Shown: positions 12,431 through 24,831, counted from the first letter of the stretch. The stretch is 64,000 nt of DNA from Lunularia cruciata (GCA_948567375.1 OX419758.1:50855473-50919472); one strand, 5' to 3'. Made by a program: numbers and translations. The notes: generated by a model not told the origin, from the sequence alone.

Positions 12431-12435
12431 GGAAT

Positions 12436-12907
12436 ATGGACGGTCATCAAGAGTGGAAATCAAGACTCTACAAGGTTCCCCGAGGGTTTGAGGTGATTGT
12501 AGAGGTGGATTTGAGGAAAAGAGGGTTTACACTAGAATTTGAAGAGAGTGTTGAGAGGATCCAAAAACCTACACCACTTGGAGATAAGAGTGAGTCTAAG
12601 TGCTTTCTATGTGGAGAGAAGGGACATAAGGCAAGTTCATGTCCATTGCCCTTTGAGCAAGAGATTAAGGGAAAGGAGAGGCTTACTTGACTTGGGTTTG
12701 CATGTTGGACCTTCTTCACCAAGATTGGGAGGGAGAAGATCTAAAACCAAGGAGTTGTGTTAGGTTTGTCGAGTTGAAGGACTTCCAAAAGGACATGAGT
12801 GTAATGGAGTAAAATCACTTTTGGAAACTTTGGTGAAGGATCTTGGAGAGAGTCTTAGTACAGCTACAGAAATACTACCACCTTCATCAACTAGTTCTCA
12901 AGATTAG
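12436..12907 (+). pseudogene. Zinc-knuckle leader ORF of element A (broken)
   Basis: This family-1 ORF lies between primer site and gag. It has an N-terminal block (GHQEWKSRLYKVPRGFEV), then a CX2CX4HX4C knuckle CFLCGEKGHKASSC, a basic patch and a Ser/Thr-rich tail. In A the frame shifts near 12665 and meets a TAG at 12761. The same protein is about 155-160 codons in B (35287-35763) and D (52328-52801). Knuckles of this kind bind nucleic acid in Gag proteins; the role here is unknown. The start is taken at the Met shared by A, B and D (M-D/E-GHQEW). Confidence 0.6.
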
Positions 12908-13137
12908 TGATGGAGATAATCTTTCAACTTATGGATAAACTATCCATGAGGATTTGATTAATATGCACTCTAGAATTTGATGTTGCTATAGAAATCTTGG
13001 AGCAACCTGAACCTTTTTTGTTCCCTAGGGTGGATTATTCTCAAATGGTGTTAGTAATATACATACTCTATTAGTTATAGAGTGAGAGAAAGAAAAGAAA
13101 AAAAATTGAGAGAAAAGAAAGATAGGGAGGGATTAAG

Positions 13138-14163
13138 ACAGGGAAACTTCCAATTTTCTTTGGCAAGGATGGAGAAGATGTGGAGGCCTTTGTGAGAGAC
13201 TGCAAGAGAGCTTGCATAAGAAACAATGAGAGGAGGAAGAATGAGTGGGTCTCATTATTACCAGATTTCTTTGAGGATGCAACACTTACATGGTATGAGT
13301 CAGAATACCAAAAGAGAGAGAGGAGAGATAGGCAAGAAGAGTCTTAGGAGACTTTGACTTCAGCACTCATTGAGAACTTTTTTCCTGATGAGAGTTATGA
13401 GAGATTGATAAGTGAAGTAACCTTTCTCAAACAAGGAGATGGAGAGAAAGTGAGAGTCTATGTGGAAAGAGTAGAAAAGTTAGAGTCCAGATTTTGCATA
13501 GTGTTGAGGAAGGGTGGGGATGATGTGGAGACTACTATGATTGGCATAGGAGCCATGCTCACCAAGAATTTTGTGGGAGAGTTGAGACCACAAATTAGAA
13601 GCAAGGTGAGATATGAGAAACCTTCTACCAAGGTTGAAGCTATCAAGATTGCAATTTGTATGGAGGAGAGTTTTGAAGGGGATGAGAGTGATTTGGTGGT
13701 GAAGGAAGTTGTGCATCCTCCTCAAGGCTACAAGTATGGTGGAACTTCTGATACTTTGGTGGCAAGGGTTGCACCACAAGTATTGGTTACTCCAGTTCTT
13801 GCACCCCCACCAAAGGATCCAGTTCAAACCATCATAGAACAACTTGCGGATCTCAAGATCAGTGTGGTGCAACTATGGGAGAAGAGAGAGGTGGATCAGA
13901 ATGTAGGGAGAGGCCCTAAGAGTTATAAAAACTATCCATATAGAGGAGGCCAACCAGCCAATAATTTCAATGATAGAAAATGTTTTGGTTGTGGAGGAAG
14001 AGCTCATATCCAAAGGAATTGTCCAAATTCCACTTACCATGGAGGAAGGGATTATGAGGGAGCCAATAGAGGGAAAGAGGGAGGTAGAGAAATCCAAGTG
14101 GCTCCTAATCTAAACAAAGGTAAGGGGATAGCATCCATAGATGTGGTTGAAAGCAAGTATTAG
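13138..14163 (+). pseudogene. gag: Gag of element A
   Basis: This is a Ty3-type Gag (retrotransposon gag family): a capsid-like region with the block ENFFPDESYERLISEVTFL, a Pro-rich linker, and a nucleocapsid knuckle CFGCGGRAHIQRNC near 13980-14022. In A the initiator ATG seen in B and D is ACA (13138-13140). A TAG at 13345 replaces a Trp codon and TAG at 14161 closes the frame where B and D read Glu. Gag would form the cytoplasmic particle that packages element RNA. This copy cannot make the full protein. Confidence 0.85.
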
Positions 14164-17100
14164 AAGGGAGAGTGCTCAACTTCCAAGGGTCTTAACTTGG
14201 AGCTTTTGGCACAAGAGAAGAAGAGAGCTCATTTTCCAAAGGATATTCACTATTCTCAAGGATTTACTCCAAGCAAGGATACTCCTATGTCTACTAGGAG
14301 CACTTGCACCTCAACACCATCAACAAAAAAGACTCCAAGGAAGAAGTTTAGGATGGAGGATTTCTTAATTTCAAAGCAATAGTGGAACTACAATATGTTG
14401 GAGGATGTTCGTCGCCACAAGGCTAACATCATAGTGGGCCAATTGATTGCTTTGAACCCTACCTTGAGAAAAGATCTTAGAGGTGGTTTGCTTTCTACAA
14501 GAAGCAAGAGGAAGAAGAAAGCAAAAGCTCTAGTATCAATGGGGGTGGTGGATGCCAAGCCAGCACCATGGGAGGCTTGTGAATATGCCTCCAAGATTGA
14601 TGTGAGAGTGAATGGTCACAACATCAAGGATGCATTGGTTGATGGAGGATTAGCACTAAATGCCATGTCAAAAAGGATGATGAACAAGTTGGGTATGATA
14701 CCCTCAAGACCTTCAACATTTGTGGTGAGCATGGCAAACAAACAATAAGTTTAACCAATAGGGGTGATGGATAAGGTGGTAGTTTCAATTATGGGAGTTC
14801 AAAATCTCATGACTTTCCAAGTGTTGAAGGATTCAAGCTATGACTTACTTCTTTGGAGGCCATGGTTGAGAGCGGCATACACAACTGATCGATGACACAA
14901 AGGGTACTTGAGGATTGGGCCATCAAACCATAGAGTCACAATTCCAGTGACTAACACCACGAACACTTCACATTCAAATACACCATCTTCTGATTGTTGG
15001 GAATCAGATTTTGAAGAATGAGCTTCAGGTGTGGATACAAGCATGGAAGAGGAGACTTCCACTGAGGAGGATGAATCTGAATCTGATTTAGATGTGTATC
15101 CTTTGTGTGCTATGAATTGTGCACCTAACCCAAAGGTTTTGAAGGACCCAAATAAATCACTATTGACACTTGAGGAGGTAGAGAGAAGGTTATCTACCCT
15201 CAAGTATGGTCCAAATGTTACCAAAGAGGAGAAGGTGAGATTTGAGGAGATTTTCCGCAAGTTCATCCATGTGTTTGCTTTTAGTTACAAGGATTTGAAG
15301 GAAGTCATCTTGGAGGAGCACAAGATAGAGGTGGAGTCACATGAAAGACCAATCCACCAGAAGCAATGTCGCATTAGCACACCAATATCTTTTGTTGTAA
15401 AGGAGGAGATTGATGAGCTCAAGGAGGCTGGATTTATCTTTGAGGTGGAGAATTCAGAATGGGTGTCTCCAATTGTCATTGTGAAGAAAAAGAATGGTAA
15501 ACTTTGGGTATGTGTGGATTACAAGAAGCTCAATGTTGTTAGAGAGAAGGTAGAGAGAAGGTTATCTACCCTCAAGTATGGTCCAAATGTTACCAAGGAG
15601 GAGAAGGTGAGATTTGAGGAGATTTTCCGCAAGTTCATCCATGTGTTTGCTTTTAGTTACAAGGATTTGAAGGAAGTCATCTTGGAGGAGCACAAGATAG
15701 AGGTGGAGTCACATGAAAGACCAATCCACCAGAAGCAATGTCGCATTAGCACACCAATATCTTTTGTTGTGAAGGAGGAGATTGATGAGCTCAAGGAGGC
15801 TGGATTTATCTTTGAGGTGGAGAATTCAGAATGGGTGTCTCCAATTGTCATTGTGAAGAAAAAGAATGGTAAACTTTGGGTATGTGTGGATTACAAGAAG
15901 CTCAATGTTGTTACCAAGAAGTACTACTACCCATTGCCATTCATTGATGAGATCTTGGAGGAGGTTGCAGGTCATGAGAGGTATAGTTTTAGAGATGGTT
16001 ATAGTGCATATAACCAAATCAAGATTGCACCAGAGCATTAACAACTCACCATGTTCACCACACCTTGGGGAACTTACGCTTTCAAGGTCATGCCTCTTGG
16101 GCTTTGCAATGCTCCAACCACATTCCAACGGTTCATGAACAAGGTATTTGAACCTTTCATTGGTAAATTTGTGAGAGACTTCATTGATGACTTTTGTGTC
16201 TATGGGAGCAAGGAGGAGCACTTTGAGCACCTAATCAAGGTCTTGCAACGCTTGGATGAGGCAAATGCATCACTCAACCCAAAGAAGTGCATTTTTGGAT
16301 GTGAAGAGGTCTACTTTTGGGGCACATCATCTGATTGGATGGAATAGCAATTGATACTAAGAAGGTGAGGAAAATCTCAGACCTTCTATTCCCTTCAAGC
16401 TTGACAAAGTTACGCCAATTCTTGGGGATGGTTGGGTACTATAAGAGGTTCATCTTCTCATTTTCCAACAAGGCTTATGCATTGACCATCTACATGAAGA
16501 AGGGTGTAGATTACATGGTGATTTTGGGGGACAAAGAGGCCCTCAAAGCTTTTGAGGAGCTCAAGCAATCCCTTGTTGTAGCTCCAATTCTTGATAAACC
16601 TGATTGGAGTAAGCCTTTCATCCTCTACAATGCTGCTTCTAATGTAGCAGTAGGATACACTCTTAGTCAATTAGACATAGATAGGCATGATCATCTAATA
16701 GTTTATGCTAGTAGGCAGATGGTTTCAATAGAAAAGAACTACTCTGTCATGAAGAGAGAAGGGTTGGTAGTGATCTTTGGTCTCAAGAAGTTTAGATACT
16801 ACTTGATTGGAGGGAAGCCTACAACTGTCACGGATCACAACGCTTTGAAGTACATCTTCAAAAAGCCTAAGGTTGAAGGGAGACCAGCAAGGTGGATGAA
16901 ACTCTTGTCTAAGTATGACTACACCATTGAGGATAGGCCATGAAAGAAACACGCAAATGCTGATTTGTTATCTAGAGCCTATGATCATGATGGAGATGAG
17001 CCAGTGGATGATTCATTCTTGGATGAGGAGCTCATGATAATCTCAAACACTCAAGAGGTTCCAATGGAGTACAAGGAGATTGTGGATTTTGTGACAAGAG

Positions 17101-18332
17101 GTAACTATCTAGAAGGGATGCATGCTAGGGAGAGGAAGGCCCTTGCAGCAAGATTTAGACCTTACATAATGGTGGAGGATATTGTTTTTCACCAAGGAGC
17201 AGATGGTCTACTTCAAAGAGTAGTGGGTAAAGAAGAGTCTATCCTACTTATAAAGGAGTTTCATGAAGGTTTAGTGTGTGGAGGAAACTTTGCAGAAATG
17301 GTGATTGCTTTCAAGATTCTAGATGTAGGTTACCATTGGGGAGGGATTTTCAAGGATTGTCTTGATTATTGGAAAACTTGTCATGTTTGTCAATCTTTTG
17401 CTAGAAAGTCTACATCCACTCCACCACTTAGATCAATTCCATTGCTAGGACCTTTTGAGAAGTGGGAATTGATTTTGTAGGTCCTCTCAATAGCACCCCG
17501 AGGAACAATTGGTACATTGTGGTAGTTACTGATCACCTTACCAAGTGGGTTGAGGCTAGACCATTAAGAGACAAGAATGAAGATGAAGTTGGTAGATTTC
17601 TTTATGAACGCATTATCATTAGATTTGGATGCCCTTTGGAGTTGGTTTCTGATAGAGGAGGAGAGTTTACAAGAAGCATCACTACAACGATGCTAGGACA
17701 TTTCTATCACACATAGAGTAACTACATTCTATAAGCCAAATTCCAATGGCTTGGCAGAGAGAACCAATCAGACCTTGTGCATGATGTTGGCCAAAGATGC
17801 AGAAATGGAGGAAGCTAAACATCATTGGGACAAGAGGATTCATGCAGTTTTGTGGGAGTATAAGACAACCATGAAGACTTCTATCGGATATTCTCCATTT
17901 CAATTGGTTTATGGTATTGAGTCTACCTTACCTATTCACTTTGCTCTTCCTACCTTCCAAAGCATTCATTGGAGATTGAAGAAAACACAAAGAGGTGATG
18001 CAGAGAAGTCAAGGAAGAATCAACTCATGGAGTTGGAAGAGGCAAGAGCAATTGCTATGGTTTGAGTGGAGCAAGCCCAAAGGAAACAAAAGGAGAGCTA
18101 TGACAAGAGGCAAGGCAAGAAGAAGGTGGAGCCGTTCAAAGAAGGTGATTGGGTAATGTTGTTTGATTCTATTCGATTCAAGAGAGTGCAAAAGAAGTTT
18201 TTGCCTACATACTTTGGACCTTTCATAGTGGAGAAGGTGTGGTGCATTTAAACCTATGGTCTCAAGGAGTTGGAAGTAAGACACTTTGATAGGATTAACC
18301 ATGAGAAGTTGAAGATGTATCATAAAAGGTAA
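14164..18332 (+). pseudogene. pol: Pol of element A (protease-RT-RNase H-integrase), degraded
   Basis: The frame continues from gag. The protease motif is ALVDGGLALNAM (14632-14670; DGGS in the other copies). An acidic linker precedes RT, which has VMPLGLCNAP and DFIDDFCVYG (about 16168-16205). RNase H shows YNAASNVAVGY where D has YTDAS, so the first catalytic Asp is lost. Integrase keeps the CX2C pair, KW..DFVGPL, SDRGGEF and GLAERTNQT, so the D,D,E triad is readable. A GPF module (TYFGPFIVEK) lies near the end, with no chromodomain. Frame breaks include TAG 14380, TAA 14746, TAA 16039 and a shift near 16310. A 124-codon stretch is duplicated. Confidence 0.85.
15169..15912 (+). repeat. In-frame 372-bp tandem duplication inside RT of element A
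   Basis: 15178-15540 is repeated at 15550-15912 (offset 372 bp, 124 codons). Only a couple of substitutions were noticed (accaaagagg/accaaggagg, gttgtaaagg/gttgtgaagg). The junction agagagaag-gtagagagaagg shows short homology to the left breakpoint. It doubles the segment from VERRLSTLKYG to VDYKKLNVV, the RT fingers region. B and D have a single copy, so the event happened in A or a recent ancestor. Confidence 0.93.
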
Positions 18333-18363
18333 AGAGACCTTCACTTTGAGAACAAAGTGAAAA

Positions 18364-18380
18364 CTTAGTCCAGGGGTAAA
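18364..18380 (+). other. Polypurine tract of element A
   Basis: CTTAGTCCAGGGGTAAA directly precedes TGTAACACCC of the 3' LTR. B and D have CCGGGGGTAAA at the equivalent place. This is the expected plus-strand primer site. Confidence 0.7.
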
Positions 18381-18637
18381 TGTAACACCCATTTGTGCAT
18401 GTATGTGGTATTGTGATATTTAGCTTAGTATTACAAGTACTTGAGAGATATTATTTATATAGAGATAAAAGACGGTTCTACATTAGTCATGATTAGCTAG
18501 AGTTAGTCATAGCTAAGATAGAGGAGACCTTACTTTACAGGAAGTGGAAAAGATGGGCAACACTATTTTGGATTCTGGTGTGTTGACTTGGTATCATTCC
18601 TAAGGTTCATACTGAGTGAGAGACAGGTCGGCTCATA
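18381..18637 (+). repeat. 3' LTR of element A with internal deletion
   Basis: It is 257 bp long. The first ~220 bp match the LTR start and the last ~35 bp match its end (TGAGTGAGAGACAGGTCGGCTCATA). About 430 bp, including the TATA box, are missing. Both breakpoints carry AGG, so the deletion fits repair at short homology. Confidence 0.88.
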
Positions 18638-18641
18638 GGCA

Positions 18642-18742
18642 TATCTCTCACTCAAGATGAACCTCTAATGGCTATGGTAGCGCACCATGGACTTAGAAGA
18701 CAAAGAACCCCAATTCCATCATACTCCATAATTCTCAAGATA
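18642..18742 (-). repeat. 3' LTR remnant of element C
   Basis: TATCTCTCACTCAAGATG onward matches the family-1 LTR in reverse and directly continues the 12 bp at 10876-10887. It breaks near 18735 into integrase coding sequence. With A's 3' LTR it forms a head-to-head LTR pair. Confidence 0.8.
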
Positions 18743-20869
18743 ATCAGTAACTACAACAATATACCAATTGTTCCTTGGGGTGCTATTGAGAGGACCTACA
18801 AAATCAATTCCCCACTTCTCAAAAGGTCCTAGCAATGCAATTGATTTAATTGTTGGAGTGGAAATAGATTTTCAAGCAAAAGCTTGACAAACATGACAAT
18901 TTTGTAATAATCAAGACAATCCTTGAGAATCCCTCTCCAATGGTAACCTAAATCTAGAATCTTGAAATCAATCACCTTCCCTATGATGTGTCCTCCACAC
19001 ACTAAACCTTCATGAAACTCCTTTATGAGTAGGATAGACTCTTCTTTACCCATTGCTCTTCAAAGTAGATCATCTGCTCCTTGGTGAAAAAGAATATCCT
19101 TCACCATTGTGTAAGGTCTAGATCTTGTTGCAAGGGCCTTCCTCTCCCTATCATGGATCCCTTTAGGATAGTTACCTCTTGTCACAAAATCCACAATCTC
19201 CTTGTACTCCATTGGAACCTCTTGAGTGACTGAGATTATCATGAGCTCCTCATTCAAGAAGGAATCATCTACTAGCTCATTTCCATCATGATCATAGGCC
19301 CTAGATAACAAATCAGCATTTGCCTATTTCTTTCTTGGCTTATTCTCAATGGTGTAGTCATATTTAGACTAGAGTATCATCCACCTTGCTAGTCTCTCTT
19401 CAACATTAGGCTTTTTGAAGATGTACTTCAAAGCATTTTGATCCATGAAAATGGTGGCTTTCCCTCCAATCAAGTAGTGTCTAAACTTCTTGAGACCAAA
19501 GATCACTGCCAACCCTTCTCTCTTTGTGATATAGTAATTCTTTTTTGTTGAAACCATTTGCCCTCTAGCATAAGGTATAAGATGATCATGCCCATCTTGG
19601 TCTTATTGACTAAGAGTGCATCTTAAAGCAACATTGGAAGCATCATTGTAGAGGATGAAGGGGTTTCTCCAATTAGGTTTAATAGGAATTGGAGCTGCAA
19701 AAAGGGATTGCTTGAGCTACTCAAAAGCTTTGAGAGCCTCTTTGTCTTACAAAATCACCATGTAATCTACACACTTCTTCATGCATATGGTCAATGCATA
19801 AGCTTTGTTGGAAAATGAGAAGATGAACCTCCTATAGTACCCAACCATCCCCAAAAATTGGTGTAACTTTGTCAAGCTTGAAGGGAATGGAAGGTCTGAG
19901 ATTTTCCTCACCTTCTCAAGATCAACTACTATTCCATCCTTGGAGATGATATGGCCCAAAAGTAGACCTTCTTCACATCCAAAAATGCATTTCTTTGGGT
20001 TGAGTGATGCCTTTGCCTCATCCAAGCATTGCAAGACCTTGATTAGGTGCTTAAAGTGCTCCTCCTTGCTCCCATAGAAACAAAATTCATCAATGAAGTC
20101 TCTCGCAAATTTCCCAATGAAAGGTTCAAATACCTTGTTCATGAATCGTTAGAATGCGGCTTGAGCATTGCAAAGCCTAAAAGGTATGACCTTGAAAGCG
20201 TAGGTTCCCCAAGGTGTAGTGAATGTGATGAGTTTTTGATGCTGTGGTGCAATCTTGATTTGGTTATATCCATTATAACCATCTCCAAAACTATACCTCT
20301 CATGACTTGCAACCTCCTCCAAGATCTCATCAATGAATGGTAATGGGTAGTAGTCTTTCTAAGTAACAAATTTGAGCTTCTTGTAATCCACACATACCCA
20401 AAGCTTGCCATTCTTTTTCTTCACAATCATAATTGGAGACACCCATTCTGAATTCTCCACCTCAAAGATAAATCAAGCCTCCTTGAGCTTATCAATCTAC
20501 TCCTTCACAACCAAAGCTATTGGCAGGCTAATGTGATGTTACTTTTGGTGGACTGGTCTTGCATGTGACTCCACTTCTATCTTGTATTCCTCCAAGGTGA
20601 CTTCCTTCACATCCTTGTACTTGAAAGCAAACACATGGATGAACTTGTAGAAAATTTCCTCAAATCTCATCTTCTCTTCCTTGGTAACATTTGGACCATA
20701 CTTAAGGGTAGATAACCTCTTGTCTATCTCCTCAAGTGTCAATGATGATTTGTTTGGGCCCTTCAAAACCTTTGGCTTAGGTGCAAAATCCATAGCACAC
20801 AAGGGATACACATCTGAATTAGATTCAGATTCATCCTCCTCCATGGAAGTCTCCTACACCATGCTTGTG
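18743..20869 (-). pseudogene. pol: Pol remnant of element C (RT to integrase)
   Basis: Minus-strand fragments in family-1 order: integrase N-terminal region (EFHEGLVCGGH, 18990-19053), RNase H to integrase linker (19060-19311), RNase H (19369-19557), RT thumb and palm (19747-20411; NKVFEPFIGKFARDF then IDEFCFYGS where D has LDDFCVYGS) and the RT N-terminus (20539-20844). The catalytic DD pair has become DE. Numerous stops and shifts are present, and the integrase C-terminus is deleted. The left end adjoins the deleted LTR and the right end stops at the TTGTG target site of the family-2 solo LTR. Confidence 0.82.
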
Positions 20870-21526
20870 TATGACAATCTGGCAAATATCACTTTTGCGG
20901 TTATCAAGTAAGTAAAGTTCGTTCCCGTAGAGATACTATTCAAAATTGGTCAAATACAAAGTCAAAGAATAACAATGTAGTTCTTCTTGGTTGTGTCATT
21001 AATCTCTATACCCAAAAGAGGTAGAAACCACACTCAAAAGAGAGTAACAAGCACTGATTCACAATCTTGTCACAAATTCACACTCCTTAATCATAACACC
21101 TTCAATTCTTTCCAAACAATCTTGATTGTGATGATTCAGGCTCTCCCAAAAACGACACTTCACTACAAAATGACTTTGCCTCAGAATTGTGTTCTACCCC
21201 TCCACTGAAGGCACAACTTCCTCAATCAAAATTGCTTCACATCAACTTTGCACTACACTTACAAATGCAAAATATTACCAACACTACAATTCCTCTCAGA
21301 TCTGTCAAGGCATTGCTTTGATTGCACTTCATTCCGAATCAAACACAAAGAATGAAGATCAAGGCTACAAAATCCAACATCCAACAAGCACACTAACTTG
21401 CACTTCAAATTTCTACACACACTCACAAACACAGACACAAGGTTGATACTCGGAATCAAGCTGAAGTGACAAGCACTACTTCACAACACTTTGCTTTATC
21501 TATTCTCAAAATTATGAGCACTGAAC

Positions 21527-22217
21527 TGTGAGCCGGCCTGTCTCCCACTCAAGATGAACCTCTGATGGCTATTATGATAGCGCACCATGGACTAAGAAGG
21601 CAAGGAACCCGAATTCCATCATATCCCTCCAAGGCTAACACTCCAAGAATTAAGACATTGCTCACTAGAGAACTCAATGAGAGAGAGATAGTTGCAAATG
21701 AAAGGATGATGAGTACCTCCTCACCCCTTGTTTATATACTTGTGAAATATTTCCGTACCAAAGTTACTAATTACCGTAGTAACTCAAGTTACTAAACTAA
21801 AAGTCAGTAAAGTCAAAAAGTAGAAAGGAATATCCATTCACATGGGCATATTCCCCTAAGCATGTGGTCTTATCTTGACCCAAACACTAAGTCAAGGATT
21901 CCTTCACATGGGCTATGCTTGGACTAAAGAAGAATCCAAAACAAAAAGGCTTGCGGGCCCAAGAGTTCTCAACTCTTTCCTCAAAGCCTAACACCTAGGA
22001 ATAATACCAAGTCAACACACTAAAATCTAAAGTAGTGGTGCTCATCTTTTCTACTTCCTCTAAAGTAAGGTCGTCTCTATCTTAGCTATGACTAACTTTA
22101 GCTAACCATGACTAATATAGAACCATCCTTTATCTCTATATAAATAATATGTCTTAAATACTTGTAATACCAAGCTAAATATCACAATACCACACACTTG
22201 CACAAATGGGTGTTACA
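21527..22217 (-). mobile_element. Family-1 solo LTR inside the family-2 solo LTR
   Basis: A complete 691-bp LTR from TGTGAGCCGGCC to GGGTGTTACA (plus-strand view). Its 4-bp target duplication is GAAC (21523-21526 and 22218-22221). The uninterrupted target is visible in element F's 5' LTR at about 59605 (gcactGAACaacataag), which proves the insertion. Confidence 0.95.
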
Positions 22218-22358
22218 GAACAACATAAGACTGCGAATTCCACTCTTAAATAGTGAAGCAATTGACAATTATCTTCCTAATGTACCTCTTCAACTCTACA
22301 AACTTGTAGATCCAAAATGACAATGCACCTCTTCATATCTACCTCTTAAAAAGTATTA

Positions 22359-24831
22359 CTAATCTGATCCAATGTCTACTTCTTCCTCGGCTTTCAAACC
22401 CAAACTTGAAGTAACTTTACTTCCTATTACTCTTTCCTCGAGTTTCATAACTCCTACATCTTCTACCAAATCTAACAATTCTCTTTCTTGATCTGAAATT
22501 CCACTAGTGGGTAATTTATCTAAATTCTTATCTCCCAACCCACTCTTCTCTAATGTCTCCAATGGTAACTCTGAAGTCATCTATACTCCTACTTCATCTA
22601 CTTCAGGTTTTGCTCTAACATCTTTCTGAAGTTTATCTATCTCCAATTTCACTAAGTCTAATCTAATTGTGATATCGTCTTCTACCTCCAATATCTTCCT
22701 ATCTACACGAGTTTTGAGACTAATCAACAATGCATTCAAGTTTGTGTCCTTTGCATGTCTCCTCCTCGTCTCCTACACCTACAACTTCAACTTGTGCAAC
22801 CTCATCTCTTCAATATGCATACTAGCCTCTATACTCAGCATTGCGTTCATCCTAACTACAATCTCCTTCAATGGCTCCAATCTCATTTTCCTCTCTTGTT
22901 CCCAATCTGCAAGCCAATCCTCTCAGAACATTGCCAATTTTGCCTCAAACTCGGCTTTCACAACTTTCTTCTCCTTCTCCTTCTGTACAATCTTCTCCTC
23001 CTAATTGCAAAGTAACTCTCGCAACCTCTCTTCTTCTCTATATCTCATTGTCAACTCTCATTGCCACAACTGCTTCTTCTCTTCTACACTCTCCATCATC
23101 CTATTGAGCTCTTGTTCCTTCTCAGCTATTCTTGCCATAGCATGGATAATTTCTAATCTCAAATCAGCAAACTGCTGCTTCAAGATCTCATTCTCAGCTA
23201 CTTGTCTCTCCCTTGCTATGTCACTCTGCTTCACAAGTTCCTCTCGATTCCTTGCTTCTCTCCTCAAGTTCTCTATCACTTGATTCTCTACTACTGCCTC
23301 TACTTGTAGTACTTCCCTTTCCTCCTCTCCTCAGATTGTACTACTCTTCAATTCCGAGTTCTCTTCTTCCAATCGGGCTAACACCTACAACACAGTCTTC
23401 ACCTCCAGATACTTCAACTACATCTCCTTTTTCTTGTGTTCCAACTTACTAGTAAAGGGCACACAACTTCTCGCAAATACTCCACTCTGTCACTCACGGC
23501 TACTTTGACTTGCGGAGTGATCTCCTTCTTCACCTCTTCTTCTCTCAATACTCGCCTTCTTCACTACAGTCATTGTATCGGAATAGACGCTTCACTCCCC
23601 AAACTAGCATTCTTCTCTTCCCTTACCTTACTTGGACCTGCTTCACACTTCACCTTTTGCCTAGACCAAACTCCTCTTTGAATGGTAACGTTTCTCTCCT
23701 CCTGCTCTGGCACTTTGTCTTCTAACTTCACATTACCTTTATTCACTTTGTCTTCTAATTTAACCTTCTAACTTCACACTACCTTACTTCACTTTGTCTT
23801 CTAACTTCACATTGCGGGTAGCGACATCATCTCTCCACCTTTGTCGCTGTCACTACTCGTGTCTCCACTTTGTAGTGTGAGATCGGGTTCTTCTTCTCGT
23901 TCCAAATCTTTGGACTTGCACTCGGCTTTGCCTTCTGATCTTCCTCCAACAACACGACTACTACCATACCTTTCCTTGGGTTTACCCTCCTGGTCTTCTG
24001 AGGTCCTGTTCTCTTGACATCTTTGCCTTCTCCTTGTCGACTCCTCTTCTTTGACTTTGGAGTACTCACCTCCACCTGCACACTCTTCCTCCTCTACGCG
24101 TAGTACTCATTGTTGCTTCTGATTTGAAGAATGTACTGCTGCTCCTCAGCATCAACCTCCTTCCTTAAGTTGGGATGGAAATGTGACACCATTCTATTGC
24201 GCTCCTCCGCATTGAGCAGATTCAGCCTCAGATAGAAATGTGTTGCAAACGGCACAATGTAATGCGGAGGCAATTTATCCCGCAAGTTCCACACCATCTG
24301 CCTTGTTTGCCCATGGAAGCACCTCATCCAGTTAATCGGCTCTCATGCAAACATCTTATGGAAGAACACCGCTTGGTGCTTCATCACATAAGTTGTTCTC
24401 TCCGGCTTCAAGATTGCCATGAGAGCACTCACGATCCCTCTCTTGACAGGATCCTTGTAACTCCCTACTTTGTACCCATTCTTTGTGCACTTTGAAGAGA
24501 ATGCATCCTTCACTTCTTGGGTTTCTTCTGCTACCTCTCCCTTCCCCAAGAAAATGGCACCCTGCTCCGTGCCTACCTCTTTTTTGAGTACTAATCTCCA
24601 ATTTGACTCCGTCCAACAAGCCGGATTTCCTTGCTTCCCTTCTTCCTTGGGGCCATCAAGACATTTACTCTCAATTATCTTGGTCATGAATCTTGGAAAG
24701 CTCACATCCCAGTTCCACACCAAGAATGTGATCCAAAGTTGGCTCAAGACTTTGATTCTTGCGATCACATATAACCTTCAAATTGCATGATTTCTCATTG
24801 CAAATTGGGAGTTCTTCTTTCCTCTTCCCAT
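22359..24831 (-). pseudogene. LTR-internal ORF of family 2 (copy in solo LTR)
   Basis: Sense-strand ORF of about 800 codons wholly inside the LTR, now broken by stops (for example at 24778 and 24343) and shifts. The order of parts is: an N-terminal region (ARIKVLSQLWITFLVWNW); a Trp/Arg-containing region (SYKDPVKRGIVSALMA, HQAVFFHKMFA); a well-conserved block (LPPHYIVPFATHFYLRLN); a basic patch (KSKKRSRQGEG); a Glu/Lys-rich coiled-coil-like region (23058-23279); and a conserved acidic C-terminus ending EEEVDIGSD. The start is the Met aligned with MAPKVSKQ of the copy at 44823. I do not recognise the family. It is not gag, protease, RT or integrase. Confidence 0.6.

Larger units (their letters stand above)
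10888..18637 (+). mobile_element. Family-1 Ty3/gypsy element A
   Basis: The element is 7.75 kb: 5' LTR (690 bp), tRNA-Glu-type primer site, leader ORF, gag, protease, RT, RNase H, integrase, polypurine tract and internally deleted 3' LTR. It inserted into the outermost 12 bp of element C's LTR. The flanks are GGCC (10884-10887) and GGCA (18638-18641), a 4-bp target duplication with one later change. The joined flanks reproduce the LTR start of element C, which confirms both boundaries. Coding regions carry many stops. Confidence 0.88.

Noticed and set aside
22669..23681. Ser/Leu-rich + strand ORFs
   Set aside because: They are the reverse complement of the Glu/Lys coiled-coil half of the LTR ORF; the composition follows from that.
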